Below the pieces are notes generated by a model. It ran no database searches and was not told where the DNA came from. It saw only the letters and a program-made list of their open reading frames with translations. Positions 1 to 9,634 of a DNA stretch of 64,000 bases are shown in pieces; positions within the stretch are counted from its first letter, which is position 1, and every line of letters begins with the position of its first letter. The position numbers and the translations under genes were made by a program. The stretch is from contig JBQLZQ010000001.1 in NCBI GenBank assembly GCA_052168355.1, positions 1-64,000 of the forward strand, written 5' to 3'. The stretch comes from JBQLZQ01 sp052168355. Lineage in GTDB: Bacteria > Pseudomonadota > Alphaproteobacteria > DSM-16000 > Inquilinaceae.

Positions 1-50
1 CCTCCCCCGGCCCCCAAAACCTCATACAAAGCCGGATTGTTCAGCACCCT

Positions 51-192
51 GCTAGAGCAGGATCGCCTTGGGTGGAATCGCTTCAGCGATCCCGCCCAAG
101 GCGTGAATCCTACTCTATTCATAGAGTTAGAGAGCGATTCACGTCATTGGTGGAAGCGGATCCGCTTCCACCAATGACGATCGCGCTCTAGC
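51..192. repeat. 142-bp palindromic intergenic repeat element with terminal inverted repeats
   Basis: The element is bounded by GCTAGAGC (51-58) and its exact inverse GCTCTAGC (185-192). Inside are three nested or adjacent hairpins. The first has an 18-bp stem with two mismatches (64-81 against 86-103, loop TTCA). The second is a long-range GTGAATC/GATTCAC pair enclosing a perfect 6-bp hairpin ACTCTA-TTCA-TAGAGT. The third is a perfect 38-bp palindrome (142-160 against 161-179) centred on GGATCC. The outer end supplies the TAG stop codon of the neighbouring MBL gene, so the element probably also acts as its 3' end or terminator. It resembles the TAGAGC-bordered palindromic repeats dispersed in alphaproteobacterial genomes, but only one copy is visible here. 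Confidence 0.75.
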
Positions 193-1138
193 CGTTGAGC
201 TCGCCCCACATCTCCATGTCGCGCTCGGCCGTCCAGATGCGCGGATGGACGATACCCTTGGCTTCGTCATAGGCGCGGCTGACGTTGAACGGCATGCAAT
301 GCTCGAAGATGACCCAATCGCCATAGGCCGGTGCCATCGCCGCGCAGGTATCGTCGTAGACGTCCTTTAGAGACCTGCCGGCGGCCACACCCGCGCGCAC
401 CCGATCCCACAGCGCGTCGAGAAATCCCTTCGTGCCGTCGATCGCCGCCGCCACGGCGTCGGGTGTCCGCACCGCCTCGCCACGGCCGGGGATGAGCATG
501 GCCGCCTCAAGCGCCGCAACCCGGTTCAGCGTGTCCGGCCAGTCGGTGAAATAGGCGTCGCCGCAATAGGGCGTGGCGCTTTCCTCGACCAGATCGCCGC
601 TGAACACGATCCGGTCGTCGGGCAACCAGACCACCGCATCGCCCTTGGTGTGGCCGCGCCCGGCGTGGATGATATGAACCTCCCGGCCGCCCATCCACAG
701 GGTCATGCGGGTGTCGAAGACCAGGGTGGGCCAGGTCAGCCCGGGAATGGACTCGACGGCCTGGAACAGGCGCGGAAACCGCTGAACCTCGGACTTGTAG
801 TCCTGCTCTCCCCGCTCGCGGATCAGATCCAGGGTGGCCTGGCTGGCCAGTACGTGATCGGCGTGATAGGCCGACGCGCCAAGGACGCGCACCGCATGGT
901 AATGGGTCAGCATCACGTATTTGATCGGCTTGTCGGTGATCTTTCGGATGTGCTCGATCAGCCGCTCGGCCAGAACCGGCGTGGCGCGCGCATCGATCAC
1001 CATGACGCCGTCGTCGCCGACGATCACGCCGGCATTGGGATCGCCTTCGGCCGTCAGGCAGTAAACGCCCTGCGCCAACTCCGTGAATGTCTCCTTCTTC
1101 TCCGCGACGTCGCCTTGGCTTGCAAATGCCTGTGCCAT
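188..1138 (-). CDS. MBL-fold metallo-hydrolase with altered HxHxDH motif
   Basis: A 316-residue protein of the metallo-beta-lactamase superfamily, likely a cytoplasmic hydrolase of unknown substrate. The fold is shown by the GVIVGDDGVMVIDA strand near residue 45, the motif-1 region at residues 79-84, the HAGRGHTKGD histidine segment and the FSGDLVEE aspartate. Motif 1 reads H-Y-H-A-V-R instead of HxHxDH: both histidines of metal site 1 are kept, but the Asp and His of site 2 are Val83 and Arg84. I recall the same variant in related alphaproteobacterial proteins, so it is probably a family trait and not damage. The TAG stop lies within the terminal repeat of the adjacent palindromic element. 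The ATG at 1138 has a GAGGGA stretch about 13 nt upstream. There is no signal peptide. It is divergent from lptD. Confidence 0.85.
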   Translation of the reverse strand: MAQAFASQGDVAEKKETFTELAQGVYCLTAEGDPNAGVIVGDDGVMVIDARATPVLAERLIEHIRKITDKPIKYVMLTHYHAVRVLGASAYHADHVLASQATLDLIRERGEQDYKSEVQRFPRLFQAVESIPGLTWPTLVFDTRMTLWMGGREVHIIHAGRGHTKGDAVVWLPDDRIVFSGDLVEESATPYCGDAYFTDWPDTLNRVAALEAAMLIPGRGEAVRTPDAVAAAIDGTKGFLDALWDRVRAGVAAGRSLKDVYDDTCAAMAPAYGDWVIFEHCMPFNVSRAYDEAKGIVHPRIWTAERDMEMWGELNG

Positions 1139-1353
1139 CTTCGCCAGTTCCCTCGCCTTCCCTTCGCCTGCCGGCCCCGACGTGCATGGGGCCGAAAAGC
1201 CGTCGACAACGCAAGCCGATATGGCACAATCGGGTGCATTTTATCGACCGTCGGCGAATGCTGCTTGCGGTTGACTCGTCTTTTGCCATTGCCCAACGTT
1301 GCCCGGCTTGATTCGGGCGTCCCGTTGACCAACGATCTCGGTGATATTTGAGC

Positions 1354-3609
1354 ATGTTACGATGCAACGCCCGTGTTTCGACATTGCTGGCGACGATGGC
1401 CCTGGTCGTCGCCGCCGCGCTGGCCCTTCCCGTCTACGGACAGGATGCACCGGTCGCGGACGGGCTGCCGGCCGTGTTCTCCGCCGACGAGGTCGTCTAT
1501 GACGAGACACTGGCCATCATCGTGGCCCGCGGCAATGTCGAGATCATCTACGAGAACCGCGTGTTGCGCGCCGACACGGTCACCTACAACCAACGTACCG
1601 AGACCATCACCGCCAGCGGCAATGTCACGCTGATCGAGGAAAGCGGCGACGTGATGTTCGCCGAGTACGCCGAACTGGATGGCGATCTGGCCAACGGTTT
1701 TGCCCGGGAAGTGGCGCTGCTGCTGACCGACGACAGCCGCTTGGCCGCCAATGGCGGCGTCCGCCGGAACGCGACGGACACGGAGGTCGAACGCGCCGTC
1801 TATTCGCCCTGCGCCCTGTGTCCCGAGAATCCGCGCCGCGCGCCCCTGTGGCAGATCCGCGCGGCCAGGGTGACGCACAGTTCGGAGACCAAGGATGTCG
1901 TCTACCGCGACGCCTTTATCGACTTCTTCGGCGTGCCGGTGGGCTACACGCCCTATCTTTCCCACCCCGACCCCACCGTCGAGCGCCGCTCGGGCTTCCT
2001 CAACCCGTCCTTCGGGAGCTCGTCGGTGATCGGCCCGTTCCTGACGACGACGTATTATCAGGACATCTCGCCCGATCAGGACGCGACCTTTTCCCTGACC
2101 GCCACCGGCGATGCCGGCTTCGTCCTGGGCGGCGAGTATCGCAAGCGGTTCGAGGACGGGGCGCTGGAAGTATCGGGCAGCGTCAACCGCAGCGACCGGG
2201 TCGAAGACACGGATCGGGGCGAGGTCACACGCGAAAACGCCGTGCGCTTCCATCTGTTCGGCAACGCGCAGTACGAACTGTCGGATCACTGGCGGGCTGG
2301 GCTCGACCTGCAGCGGACATCCGACGACACCTACCTCGAGACCTTCGACATCAGCGATCTGGATGTTCTGGAGAGCCGCGCCTATGCCGAGGGCTTCTAC
2401 GGCCTCAACTACATTTCGGCGGAGGCCTTCGCGTTTCAGGACCTGCGCAGCGACGGCGTGGAACAGCCGCTGGTGGCCCCCTTGGCCACCTGGGACGCCA
2501 GGAGCGAGCCAGGGGAGTTTTTCGGCGGCCAGTGGTTGGCCAGGGCCGACTATCTGGGGATAGTGCGGGACGGCGACGACAACCCGCTGAGCCGCACCGA
2601 CCTTGAGGATATCGATGTCCAGCGGGCGTCCCTCGACGGCGGTTGGCAGCGGACGTTTTACGACGACAGCGGCATCGTCAGCGATCTGTTCGGCGGGATG
2701 CGGGGAGACCTCTACTGGATCGACGATGTCCCCGACCAGAACGGTCTGACGACCAACGGCGACGCCGAGTTCGCCTCCCGGCTCTATCCCCGCGCCTCGG
2801 CCACCGCGCGATACCCGTTGGTTCGGCAAGGACGGTCGTTTCAGCAACTCATCGAACCGATCGCGGGCTTTACCGCCGCATCGGACCTGTCCAACAATTC
2901 GGACGTAATCCCCAACAACGACAGCGTCGATCTGTCGTTCGACGAAATCAACCTGTTCAGCGCCAATCGGTTCGACGGCATCGACCGGGTGGAGACGGGC
3001 CTCCGCTTCACCTACGGCCTGACGCTGGGTCTGTTCGGCAACAATGGCGGGGCCAGCACGCTGTTTCTGGGCCAAAGCTACCGGTTCGACGACGGCAACG
3101 ACGATGAATTCCCCGACGGGTCGGGTCTTGAGGACCAGTGGTCCGATCTGGTCGGCCGACTGACCGTGGCGCCGAACGAGTACGTCAATCTGGATTGGCG
3201 GTTTCGCGTCGATCAGGAGAGCTTTTCCGAGCGGCGGCACGAAATCCGGGCCATCGGCGGCATCCCGGAACTGCGGGTGGGCGCCACCTACACCTTTATC
3301 GACGCCATCGCCAATTCCGGCACCGACCGGGATACCGAGGAGATCGTGTTGGGGGCCAGCTCCCGTTTCGCCGACTATTGGACGGCGCGGGCGTCCCTGT
3401 CCCGGGATCTCGACGCCGGCGAAAACCGCCTGGCCAGCGTCGGTTTGACCTATCAGGACGAGTGCTTCACTCTGACCGCGGATCTGCAGCGGCAGTTTAC
3501 GGAAGACCGGGACGTTTCGCGCGGCACCACCATCTTCTTCACCATAGGGTTGCGCAATCTGGTCGATGTCCCGCTCGATGTGGACAGCGGCGGCCTGTTT
3601 GGCGGCTGA
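1354..3609 (+). CDS. lptD: LPS assembly outer-membrane protein LptD
   Basis: LptD is the outer-membrane beta-barrel that, with LptE, inserts lipopolysaccharide into the outer leaflet. The 751-residue product starts with a signal peptide (hydrophobic run LATMALVVAAALALP, cleavage likely near VYGQD). An OstA-like jellyroll domain follows (FSADEVVYDE, VARGNVEI, residues about 45-150), then the N-terminal cysteine pair in YSPCALCPENP and a large aromatic-rich barrel with a conserved late cysteine in YQDECFTLTADL. ATG 1354 is chosen because a GGTGA sits 9 nt upstream; a TTG at 1348 would add two residues. In many Alphaproteobacteria lptD sits with lptFG, surA and pdxA. None of those is here, so this copy is out of its usual context or is a second one. 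Confidence 0.9.
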   Translation: MLRCNARVSTLLATMALVVAAALALPVYGQDAPVADGLPAVFSADEVVYDETLAIIVARGNVEIIYENRVLRADTVTYNQRTETITASGNVTLIEESGDVMFAEYAELDGDLANGFAREVALLLTDDSRLAANGGVRRNATDTEVERAVYSPCALCPENPRRAPLWQIRAARVTHSSETKDVVYRDAFIDFFGVPVGYTPYLSHPDPTVERRSGFLNPSFGSSSVIGPFLTTTYYQDISPDQDATFSLTATGDAGFVLGGEYRKRFEDGALEVSGSVNRSDRVEDTDRGEVTRENAVRFHLFGNAQYELSDHWRAGLDLQRTSDDTYLETFDISDLDVLESRAYAEGFYGLNYISAEAFAFQDLRSDGVEQPLVAPLATWDARSEPGEFFGGQWLARADYLGIVRDGDDNPLSRTDLEDIDVQRASLDGGWQRTFYDDSGIVSDLFGGMRGDLYWIDDVPDQNGLTTNGDAEFASRLYPRASATARYPLVRQGRSFQQLIEPIAGFTAASDLSNNSDVIPNNDSVDLSFDEINLFSANRFDGIDRVETGLRFTYGLTLGLFGNNGGASTLFLGQSYRFDDGNDDEFPDGSGLEDQWSDLVGRLTVAPNEYVNLDWRFRVDQESFSERRHEIRAIGGIPELRVGATYTFIDAIANSGTDRDTEEIVLGASSRFADYWTARASLSRDLDAGENRLASVGLTYQDECFTLTADLQRQFTEDRDVSRGTTIFFTIGLRNLVDVPLDVDSGGLFGG

Positions 3610-3708
3610 CAGGGCCTCAGGAAGACGAGAGGGACGACCAGGCGGTCGAACCCGGCTAAGGTCCGGGTGTCCCCACCGCTCGCCCGCGACCGCAACGAAC
3701 GCACAGCC

Positions 3709-5550
3709 ATGACAGTTCTGATCGACCCGACCTGGCATATGTGGATGGTCATCGCCCTGGTGGCGATGGCGATGGTGTCGTTCGCGGTGGAACGGGTCTC
3801 TCTGGAGACCACCTCCATCGTCGTCCTGTCGTTCCTGCTGGTCTGGTTCGAGCTGCTGCCGCTGCCCGATGCCCAGGGCGTCAACCAGCTCGACGCCGTG
3901 GCCATCCTGCGCGGGTTCGCCAACCCGTCCCTTCTGGCCGTCCTGGCGTTGATGGTGATGGGTCAGGCGATGCTGCAGACCGGAGCATTGAACGGCCTGA
4001 CCCGCATGTTCGTGCGCCTGTCGAAGCATCATCAGCGTCTCAGCCTGTCCAGCGGGTTTGCCGGGGTACTGGTGATCAGCGCCTTTCTCAACAACACGCC
4101 CGTCGTGGTCATGTTCATCCCCATCATGCAGGCCCTGGCCGTGCGCATGAACCGGTCGCCCAGCACCCTGATGATGCCGCTCAGCTTCGCCGCCATCCTG
4201 GGCGGCATGACCACCCTGATCGGGTCGAGCACCAACATGCTGGTCTCCAGCGCCCTGACCGAGCTGGGCGAAACGCCGCTGCGGATGTTCGACTTCTCGG
4301 TGATCGGCATCTGCATGGCCGGGGTCGGCGCGGTTTATGTGATCGTCATCCTTCCCAGGCTTCTGCCCCATCGGGGGTCCATGGCCGGGTCCCTGCTCAG
4401 CCAGGGCAAGCAGTTCATCGCCGAGATCGAGGTGACGGCGGACAGTCCCCTGGTCGGCCAGCAGCCCGCCGCCGGCCAGTTCAAAGGGCTGCCGGACATC
4501 ACCGTGCGGGTGATCCAGCGGAACGGCGTCAACCTTCTGCCGCCCTTCGACGGGCTGACGCTGGAGGAAGGGGACACCCTGATCACCGCGGCGACCCGGC
4601 AGGCCCTGACCGACGTCCTGGCCCGCAGCCCGGGCAGCATGCTGCACGATGTCCTGCGCGAACCGTCGGCCGCCGACGAGGCCCGCCGCCCTACCGAAAG
4701 GCTGCTGGCCGAGGTCATGATCGCCCCGGCCAGCCGCATGATCGAGCAGACCGTCGAGGTGGTCGGGTTCCAGCGGCGGTTCAACTGCCGCGTTCTGGGC
4801 ATCCAGCGACGCGGGCGCATGGCCCGCCAGCGCGTCGGCGGTATCCGGCTGGAAGCCGGCGACGTGCTGCTGGTCGCCGGGTCTCAGGACGATGTCGAGG
4901 CGCTGGGCCGCAATCCCGACCTGGTGGTCATCGCCGGCGCCACCCGCGACATTCCCCGCCTGCACAAGGCGGGCCAGGCGGCGGCCATCTTTTCCGTCGT
5001 GGTCCTGCTGGCGTCATCCATGATCCTGCCCATTTCCGTCGCCGCCATCCTGGGTGCGGTGGCGATGGTGGTGACCGGCTGCCTGAACATCCGTCAGGCC
5101 GGCCGGGCGGTGGACCGTCGCATCCTGCTGCTGGTGGCCGCCAGCCTGGCCCTGGGCACGGCGCTGGAACGCACCGGCGGCGCGACCTTCCTGGCCACCG
5201 CCCTGCTCGACGCCATCGGCAGCACGGACCCGATGATCAACGTCTCGATCCTGTTCCTGGTGGTCGCCGCGGCCACCAACGTGCTGACCAACAACGCCTG
5301 CGCCATCCTGTTCACGCCGATCGCGGTCGGCGTGGCGCGCACGCTGGGCCTGGAGCCGTCGATCATGGCCATCACCGTGCTGCTGGCGGCCAATTGCTCC
5401 TTCGCCTCGCCGATCGGCTATCAGACCAACCTGCTGGTGATGGGGCCCGGCCACTACCGGTTCATGGATTTCCTGCGCGGCGGCCTGCCGCTGCTAGTTC
5501 TGATGTGGCTGACCTTCACCCTGCTGGCCCCCCACGTCTTCGGGCTTTAG
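3709..5550 (+). CDS. DASS/SLC13-family permease with two TrkA-C (RCK_C) domains
   Basis: An integral membrane transporter of the divalent anion:Na+ symporter / ArsB-like superfamily; possible substrates are dicarboxylates, sulfate or other anions. The 613-residue protein has an N-terminal membrane block (residues about 5-235, including NNTPVVVMFIPIM and GSSTNMLV), then two soluble RCK_C-like repeats (about 240-400; GLTLEEGDTLI and GIRLEAGDVLLVAG), and a second membrane block with the mirrored LTNNACAILFTPI and NCSFASPIGYQTN motifs. The paired Asn/Thr/Ser hairpins are typical of the inverted repeats of this family. ATG 3709 fits the family N-terminus. A GTG at 3667, 42 nt upstream and preceded by TAAGG, is a possible alternative. 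It follows lptD by about 100 nt on the same strand and may be co-transcribed. Confidence 0.85.
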   Translation: MTVLIDPTWHMWMVIALVAMAMVSFAVERVSLETTSIVVLSFLLVWFELLPLPDAQGVNQLDAVAILRGFANPSLLAVLALMVMGQAMLQTGALNGLTRMFVRLSKHHQRLSLSSGFAGVLVISAFLNNTPVVVMFIPIMQALAVRMNRSPSTLMMPLSFAAILGGMTTLIGSSTNMLVSSALTELGETPLRMFDFSVIGICMAGVGAVYVIVILPRLLPHRGSMAGSLLSQGKQFIAEIEVTADSPLVGQQPAAGQFKGLPDITVRVIQRNGVNLLPPFDGLTLEEGDTLITAATRQALTDVLARSPGSMLHDVLREPSAADEARRPTERLLAEVMIAPASRMIEQTVEVVGFQRRFNCRVLGIQRRGRMARQRVGGIRLEAGDVLLVAGSQDDVEALGRNPDLVVIAGATRDIPRLHKAGQAAAIFSVVVLLASSMILPISVAAILGAVAMVVTGCLNIRQAGRAVDRRILLLVAASLALGTALERTGGATFLATALLDAIGSTDPMINVSILFLVVAAATNVLTNNACAILFTPIAVGVARTLGLEPSIMAITVLLAANCSFASPIGYQTNLLVMGPGHYRFMDFLRGGLPLLVLMWLTFTLLAPHVFGL

Positions 5551-5576
5551 GGCCGGCCCGGCACAGGGCGCCGGCC
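5551..5576 (+). terminator. GC hairpin downstream of the SLC13 permease
   Basis: GGCCGGC (5551-5557) pairs exactly with GCCGGCC (5570-5576) immediately after the permease stop codon, with a 12-nt loop that can pair partly. No T-run follows, so an intrinsic terminator is plausible but unproven. Confidence 0.35.
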
Positions 5577-5701
5577 CCCATTGGGATGGCGGAAAATCAA
5601 TCCATTCTGTCGAAAGGTTTTCTGGCGGGACAAACCTGCCGTCTGCTCTGATCGGCCGTGTGTCTGCTTTCGGCAACATACCTGCACATATTCCGGAAAC
5701 G

Positions 5702-5767
5702 AATATGCAACCATTGCGTTGCGCATTGCCGTGGTATATGTCAATATGCAACTAAGGAGTTGCGCAT
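5702..5767 (+). promoter_or_regulatory. Two-copy operator-like inverted repeat upstream of the SRPBCC-ArsR operon
   Basis: The pattern AATATGCAAC-N6-GTTGCGCAT occurs twice, at 5702-5726 and 5743-5767, with identical 6-nt spacers in length and a 41-bp period (about four helical turns). In each copy GCAAC and GTTGC form a perfect inverted repeat. The second copy overlaps the ribosome-binding site AAGGAG (5754-5759) and runs into the ATG of the SRPBCC gene. Between the copies lies a TATATG/TATGTC stretch that could be a -10 element, with TTGCGT (5714-5719) as a -35. This is the expected geometry for autorepression by the ArsR-family protein encoded two genes downstream. Binding is inferred. Confidence 0.65.
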
Positions 5768-6212
5768 GAAGGATCAGATTGTAAGGACCATAGACCTTAA
5801 AGCTCCCGTTGAGAGGGTCTGGAAGGCCCTAACAGATCACGAGGAGTTCGGGTCATGGTTCCGCCTTTCGCTTCATGAACCCTTTGAACTCGGGGAAGTG
5901 ACATTCGGCGAAACCAGATACCCGGGGCATGAGGGTCTACCGTTTTGGGCCGAGGTCGTGGTTATGGACGAGCCGCGCTTTTTCAGCTTCGTCTGGCCAA
6001 TGGATGAGAGCATCCAACCGGATGCCCCAGACTTGGATCAGAAAGTGACGCTAGTCGAATTCACCCTTGAGCCAACAGCCAGTGGTTCAAGACTAACTGT
6101 CCGGGAGAGTGGCTTTGAGAAGCTGCCTGAGGAGCGGCGACTGCAAGCTTTCCGTGACAACCAGGGCGGATGGGACGTGCAGACAATGAACATCAAAGAG
6201 TTTGTGGAATGA
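5766..6212 (+). CDS. SRPBCC (AHSA1/START-like) family protein
   Basis: A 148-residue soluble helix-grip protein. The N-terminal pattern TIDLKAPVERVWKALTDHEEFGSWF, split here as TIDLKAPVERVW then KALTDHEEFGSWF, is the classic AHSA1/SRPBCC opening, and the C-terminal GGWDVQTMNIKEFVE helix completes the hydrophobic pocket. The family binds hydrophobic ligands; the ligand here is unknown. The strong AAGGAG 6 nt upstream fixes ATG 5766. The stop overlaps the ArsR start as ATGA, so the two are translationally coupled, an arrangement common for ArsR-SRPBCC pairs. Codon use (AGA, CTA, TTA) is visibly less GC-rich than in neighbouring genes, suggesting acquisition by transfer. Confidence 0.85.
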   Translation: MKDQIVRTIDLKAPVERVWKALTDHEEFGSWFRLSLHEPFELGEVTFGETRYPGHEGLPFWAEVVVMDEPRFFSFVWPMDESIQPDAPDLDQKVTLVEFTLEPTASGSRLTVRESGFEKLPEERRLQAFRDNQGGWDVQTMNIKEFVE

Positions 6213-6541
6213 TCGGGGAGCACGATGTCGTGCCACTGGACCTCGCGACCACGTTTGCCGCTCTTGGGGACGCGCGACGTTTGGGCATAATAGTCCGACT
6301 GCAGAAGCAAAACTCGCTTTCCATATCCTCGCTTTGCGAAGGAACGGACGTTTCGCGCCAGGCAATCAGCAAGCATCTCAAGACATTGGCCAAAGCTCAG
6401 CTAGTGTCTTCGGAAAAGGCAGGGCGTGAGACGCTATACAGACTCGAGTCGCAGCGCATGAACGAAGCGAACGCATTTCTGGACCAAGTGGCTATGAAAT
6501 GGGACAGCGCCCTCGACCGGCTGAAGTCCCACGTGGAATGA
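6209..6541 (+). CDS. ArsR/SmtB-family winged-helix transcriptional regulator
   Basis: A 110-residue DNA-binding repressor candidate. The core runs from AALGDARRLGIIVRL through the recognition segment DVSRQAISKHLKTLAKAQLV to the wing EKAGRETLYRLE. The metal-binding ELCVCDL motif of classical ArsR is absent; the aligned segment carries a single Cys (SLCEG), so metal sensing is unlikely. Proteins of this type next to SRPBCC genes usually repress their own operon. ATG 6209 is set by the ATGA overlap with the upstream stop. It probably binds the duplicated inverted repeat at 5702-5767. Confidence 0.85.
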   Translation: MIGEHDVVPLDLATTFAALGDARRLGIIVRLQKQNSLSISSLCEGTDVSRQAISKHLKTLAKAQLVSSEKAGRETLYRLESQRMNEANAFLDQVAMKWDSALDRLKSHVE

Positions 6542-6631
6542 CACGCTCCGCAACGTTCAACACAACGCGAGTTACCGCAGGGCGCATCATTTAATTCATT
6601 ATTTTCCATGTAATCAGAAAGGAGAATAGAC

Positions 6632-7003
6632 ATGCCAGCGAAGTTTTCTGGTGGGAAGAACATTGCGATGAAGGTTCCACCGCATCAGTACCACCAGACG
6701 GTGGCTTTCTACCGAGACACTTTAGGGCTTGAGGAAGTTGGTGGACCTTCGGGAGATGCAGTTGGGTTCAAGTTTGGTGCGAATAACCTGTGGATCGACA
6801 AGGTTGCGGCGATGAGCCAAGCCGAACTGTGGCTTGAGATCGTGACGGATGACACAAATAAAGCGGCGAAGGTTCTGAAAGAGGCGGGTGTCGTATGTTG
6901 CAACGAAATCGAAGACCTTGGTGAAAACTTCGATGGATATTGGATCTCAAGCCCATCCGCGATCATCCACCTTGTCGATGCCAAGGCTGGATCGTGGGAG
7001 TAG
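6632..7003 (+). CDS. VOC (glyoxalase/bleomycin-resistance fold) protein
   Basis: A 123-residue single vicinal-oxygen-chelate domain. The segment HQTVAFYRDTLGLEEVG is the typical first beta-alpha unit, and LWLEIVTDDTNKAAKVLKEAG together with GYWISSPSAIIHLVD form the second. Metal ligands cannot be assigned confidently: the usual N-terminal His position reads IAMKV and the protein ends soon after the second module, so it could be a binding protein instead of an enzyme. A strong AAAGGAG lies 9 nt before the ATG. A 90-nt AT-rich gap separates it from arsR. It shares the lower-GC composition of the two preceding genes and is probably the third cargo gene of that cassette. Confidence 0.75.
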   Translation: MPAKFSGGKNIAMKVPPHQYHQTVAFYRDTLGLEEVGGPSGDAVGFKFGANNLWIDKVAAMSQAELWLEIVTDDTNKAAKVLKEAGVVCCNEIEDLGENFDGYWISSPSAIIHLVDAKAGSWE

Positions 7004-7149
7004 TCCCCTCTGACGTCACCAAAGCAGCCGTTCGCCGCGCCGCAGCAACTCGGTAGGTACGGGCTCGAACCGGCCGCTCGCCACCGTGCTCGGAAGCGTC
7101 CGCGACGGGCCGACCGGCGGCGTTCCGATCGGGCGCGGATCCTACGGCA

Positions 7150-8649
<1,500 letters not shown>

Positions 8650-8891
8650 GGATCCTCCGATTGGGCCCGGCTATGACCGGGTCCCAGGGTTGTATTGAGA
8701 GTTGGCGGCACATTACCCAACCGCCGGCCCAACGCCAACCGCCGGAAGCCTGTAACCATTTCCTGGAGAGGTTCCCAGCCGCGACTTGGCGGACGCCCTG
8801 CCTTTGTCGTACTTCTAGGGGTCGCGATTCGGAGAGATAGGCCATCGGCCCGTCTCATCGCCCGTTGTTGTCCTCTATCCGGTTGTCCACC

Positions 8892-9620
8892 ATGTCCCTT
8901 GGCCTGCATGACCCCGAACGCCGCTACCGCCGCCGGATCTGGGGGGCGATCACGCGGATCGGTTTCTACATCGTGACCCTGGTCGTGGCCTCGGTGTTTG
9001 CCTATCAAAGCGGTGTCCAACAGGTGATCAGCCGCGAGAACCAGCTGACCGAGGATGTCGCGGCCCTGGAGCAGACCAAGGCCACCCTGGAGCAGAACGC
9101 CATCCGTCTGGAGGCGGCCGCCCGGACCGCCCAGCGTCAATACGACGAACTGCTGGCCCGGTTCGAGCGCGAGGTGCCGACCGGCGTGGCCCGGGATTTC
9201 GCGGAACTGGTGGCCGAACGGCTGGCGGCCGGCGTGCCGCCCGAACGCCTGGCGTTTTATATCGGCGCCGCGGACGAGGCCAAGGACTGCATCGACACGG
9301 TGACCAAGCGCTTTATCATGCCGACCCCGATCTATGACGGACCCAACACCTCGATCGGTTTTTCGGACGGCCGGATCACGGTCACCGGGCGCGGCCAGAA
9401 CGCGGTCGCCGACGGCGGCGGGCCGCTGGGCTGGTACGACCCGGCACGGGAGGTTTCTCTCAACTTCACGGTCATCGGCGGGGAAACCAGCACGGTGACG
9501 GGGCTTCTGCCCCTCCATACTTCCGTGGTTCTGGACGGCTGGGAACACCGGTTCACGGCGGTGGAAGGCGAGCGCAGCTTTGTCCAGGTGACCGGCGACC
9601 GGTGCCCGCTGGCGGGATAA
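8892..9620 (+). CDS. Membrane-anchored coiled-coil protein of unknown function
   Basis: A 242-residue protein I do not recognise as a named family. One N-terminal membrane helix (ITRIGFYIVTLVVASVFAY, residues about 19-37) is followed by a coiled coil (about 45-110, rich in Glu, Gln, Leu and Ala heptads) and a C-terminal beta-rich domain with a conserved-looking DCIDTVTKRF segment and two cysteines. The topology implies a cytoplasmic N-terminus and a periplasmic coiled coil plus C-domain. ATG 8892 is chosen over an in-frame TTG at 8865; neither has a strong ribosome-binding site. It is convergent with the ydbH-ynbE-ydbL operon. Confidence 0.65.
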   Translation: MSLGLHDPERRYRRRIWGAITRIGFYIVTLVVASVFAYQSGVQQVISRENQLTEDVAALEQTKATLEQNAIRLEAAARTAQRQYDELLARFEREVPTGVARDFAELVAERLAAGVPPERLAFYIGAADEAKDCIDTVTKRFIMPTPIYDGPNTSIGFSDGRITVTGRGQNAVADGGGPLGWYDPAREVSLNFTVIGGETSTVTGLLPLHTSVVLDGWEHRFTAVEGERSFVQVTGDRCPLAG

Positions 9621-9634
9621 ACGTCAGGATCGGG

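Noticed and set aside
1357..4965. Very long open frame on the minus strand through lptD and the permease gene
   Set aside because: It is antisense to two well-supported genes, has a His/Gln/Arg/Gly-rich composition typical of GC-rich shadow frames and matches no family.
5581..5769. 62-codon frame over the operator region upstream of the SRPBCC gene
   Set aside because: It starts without a ribosome-binding site, runs through the promoter/operator and has a Cys/Arg-rich composition unlike a real protein.
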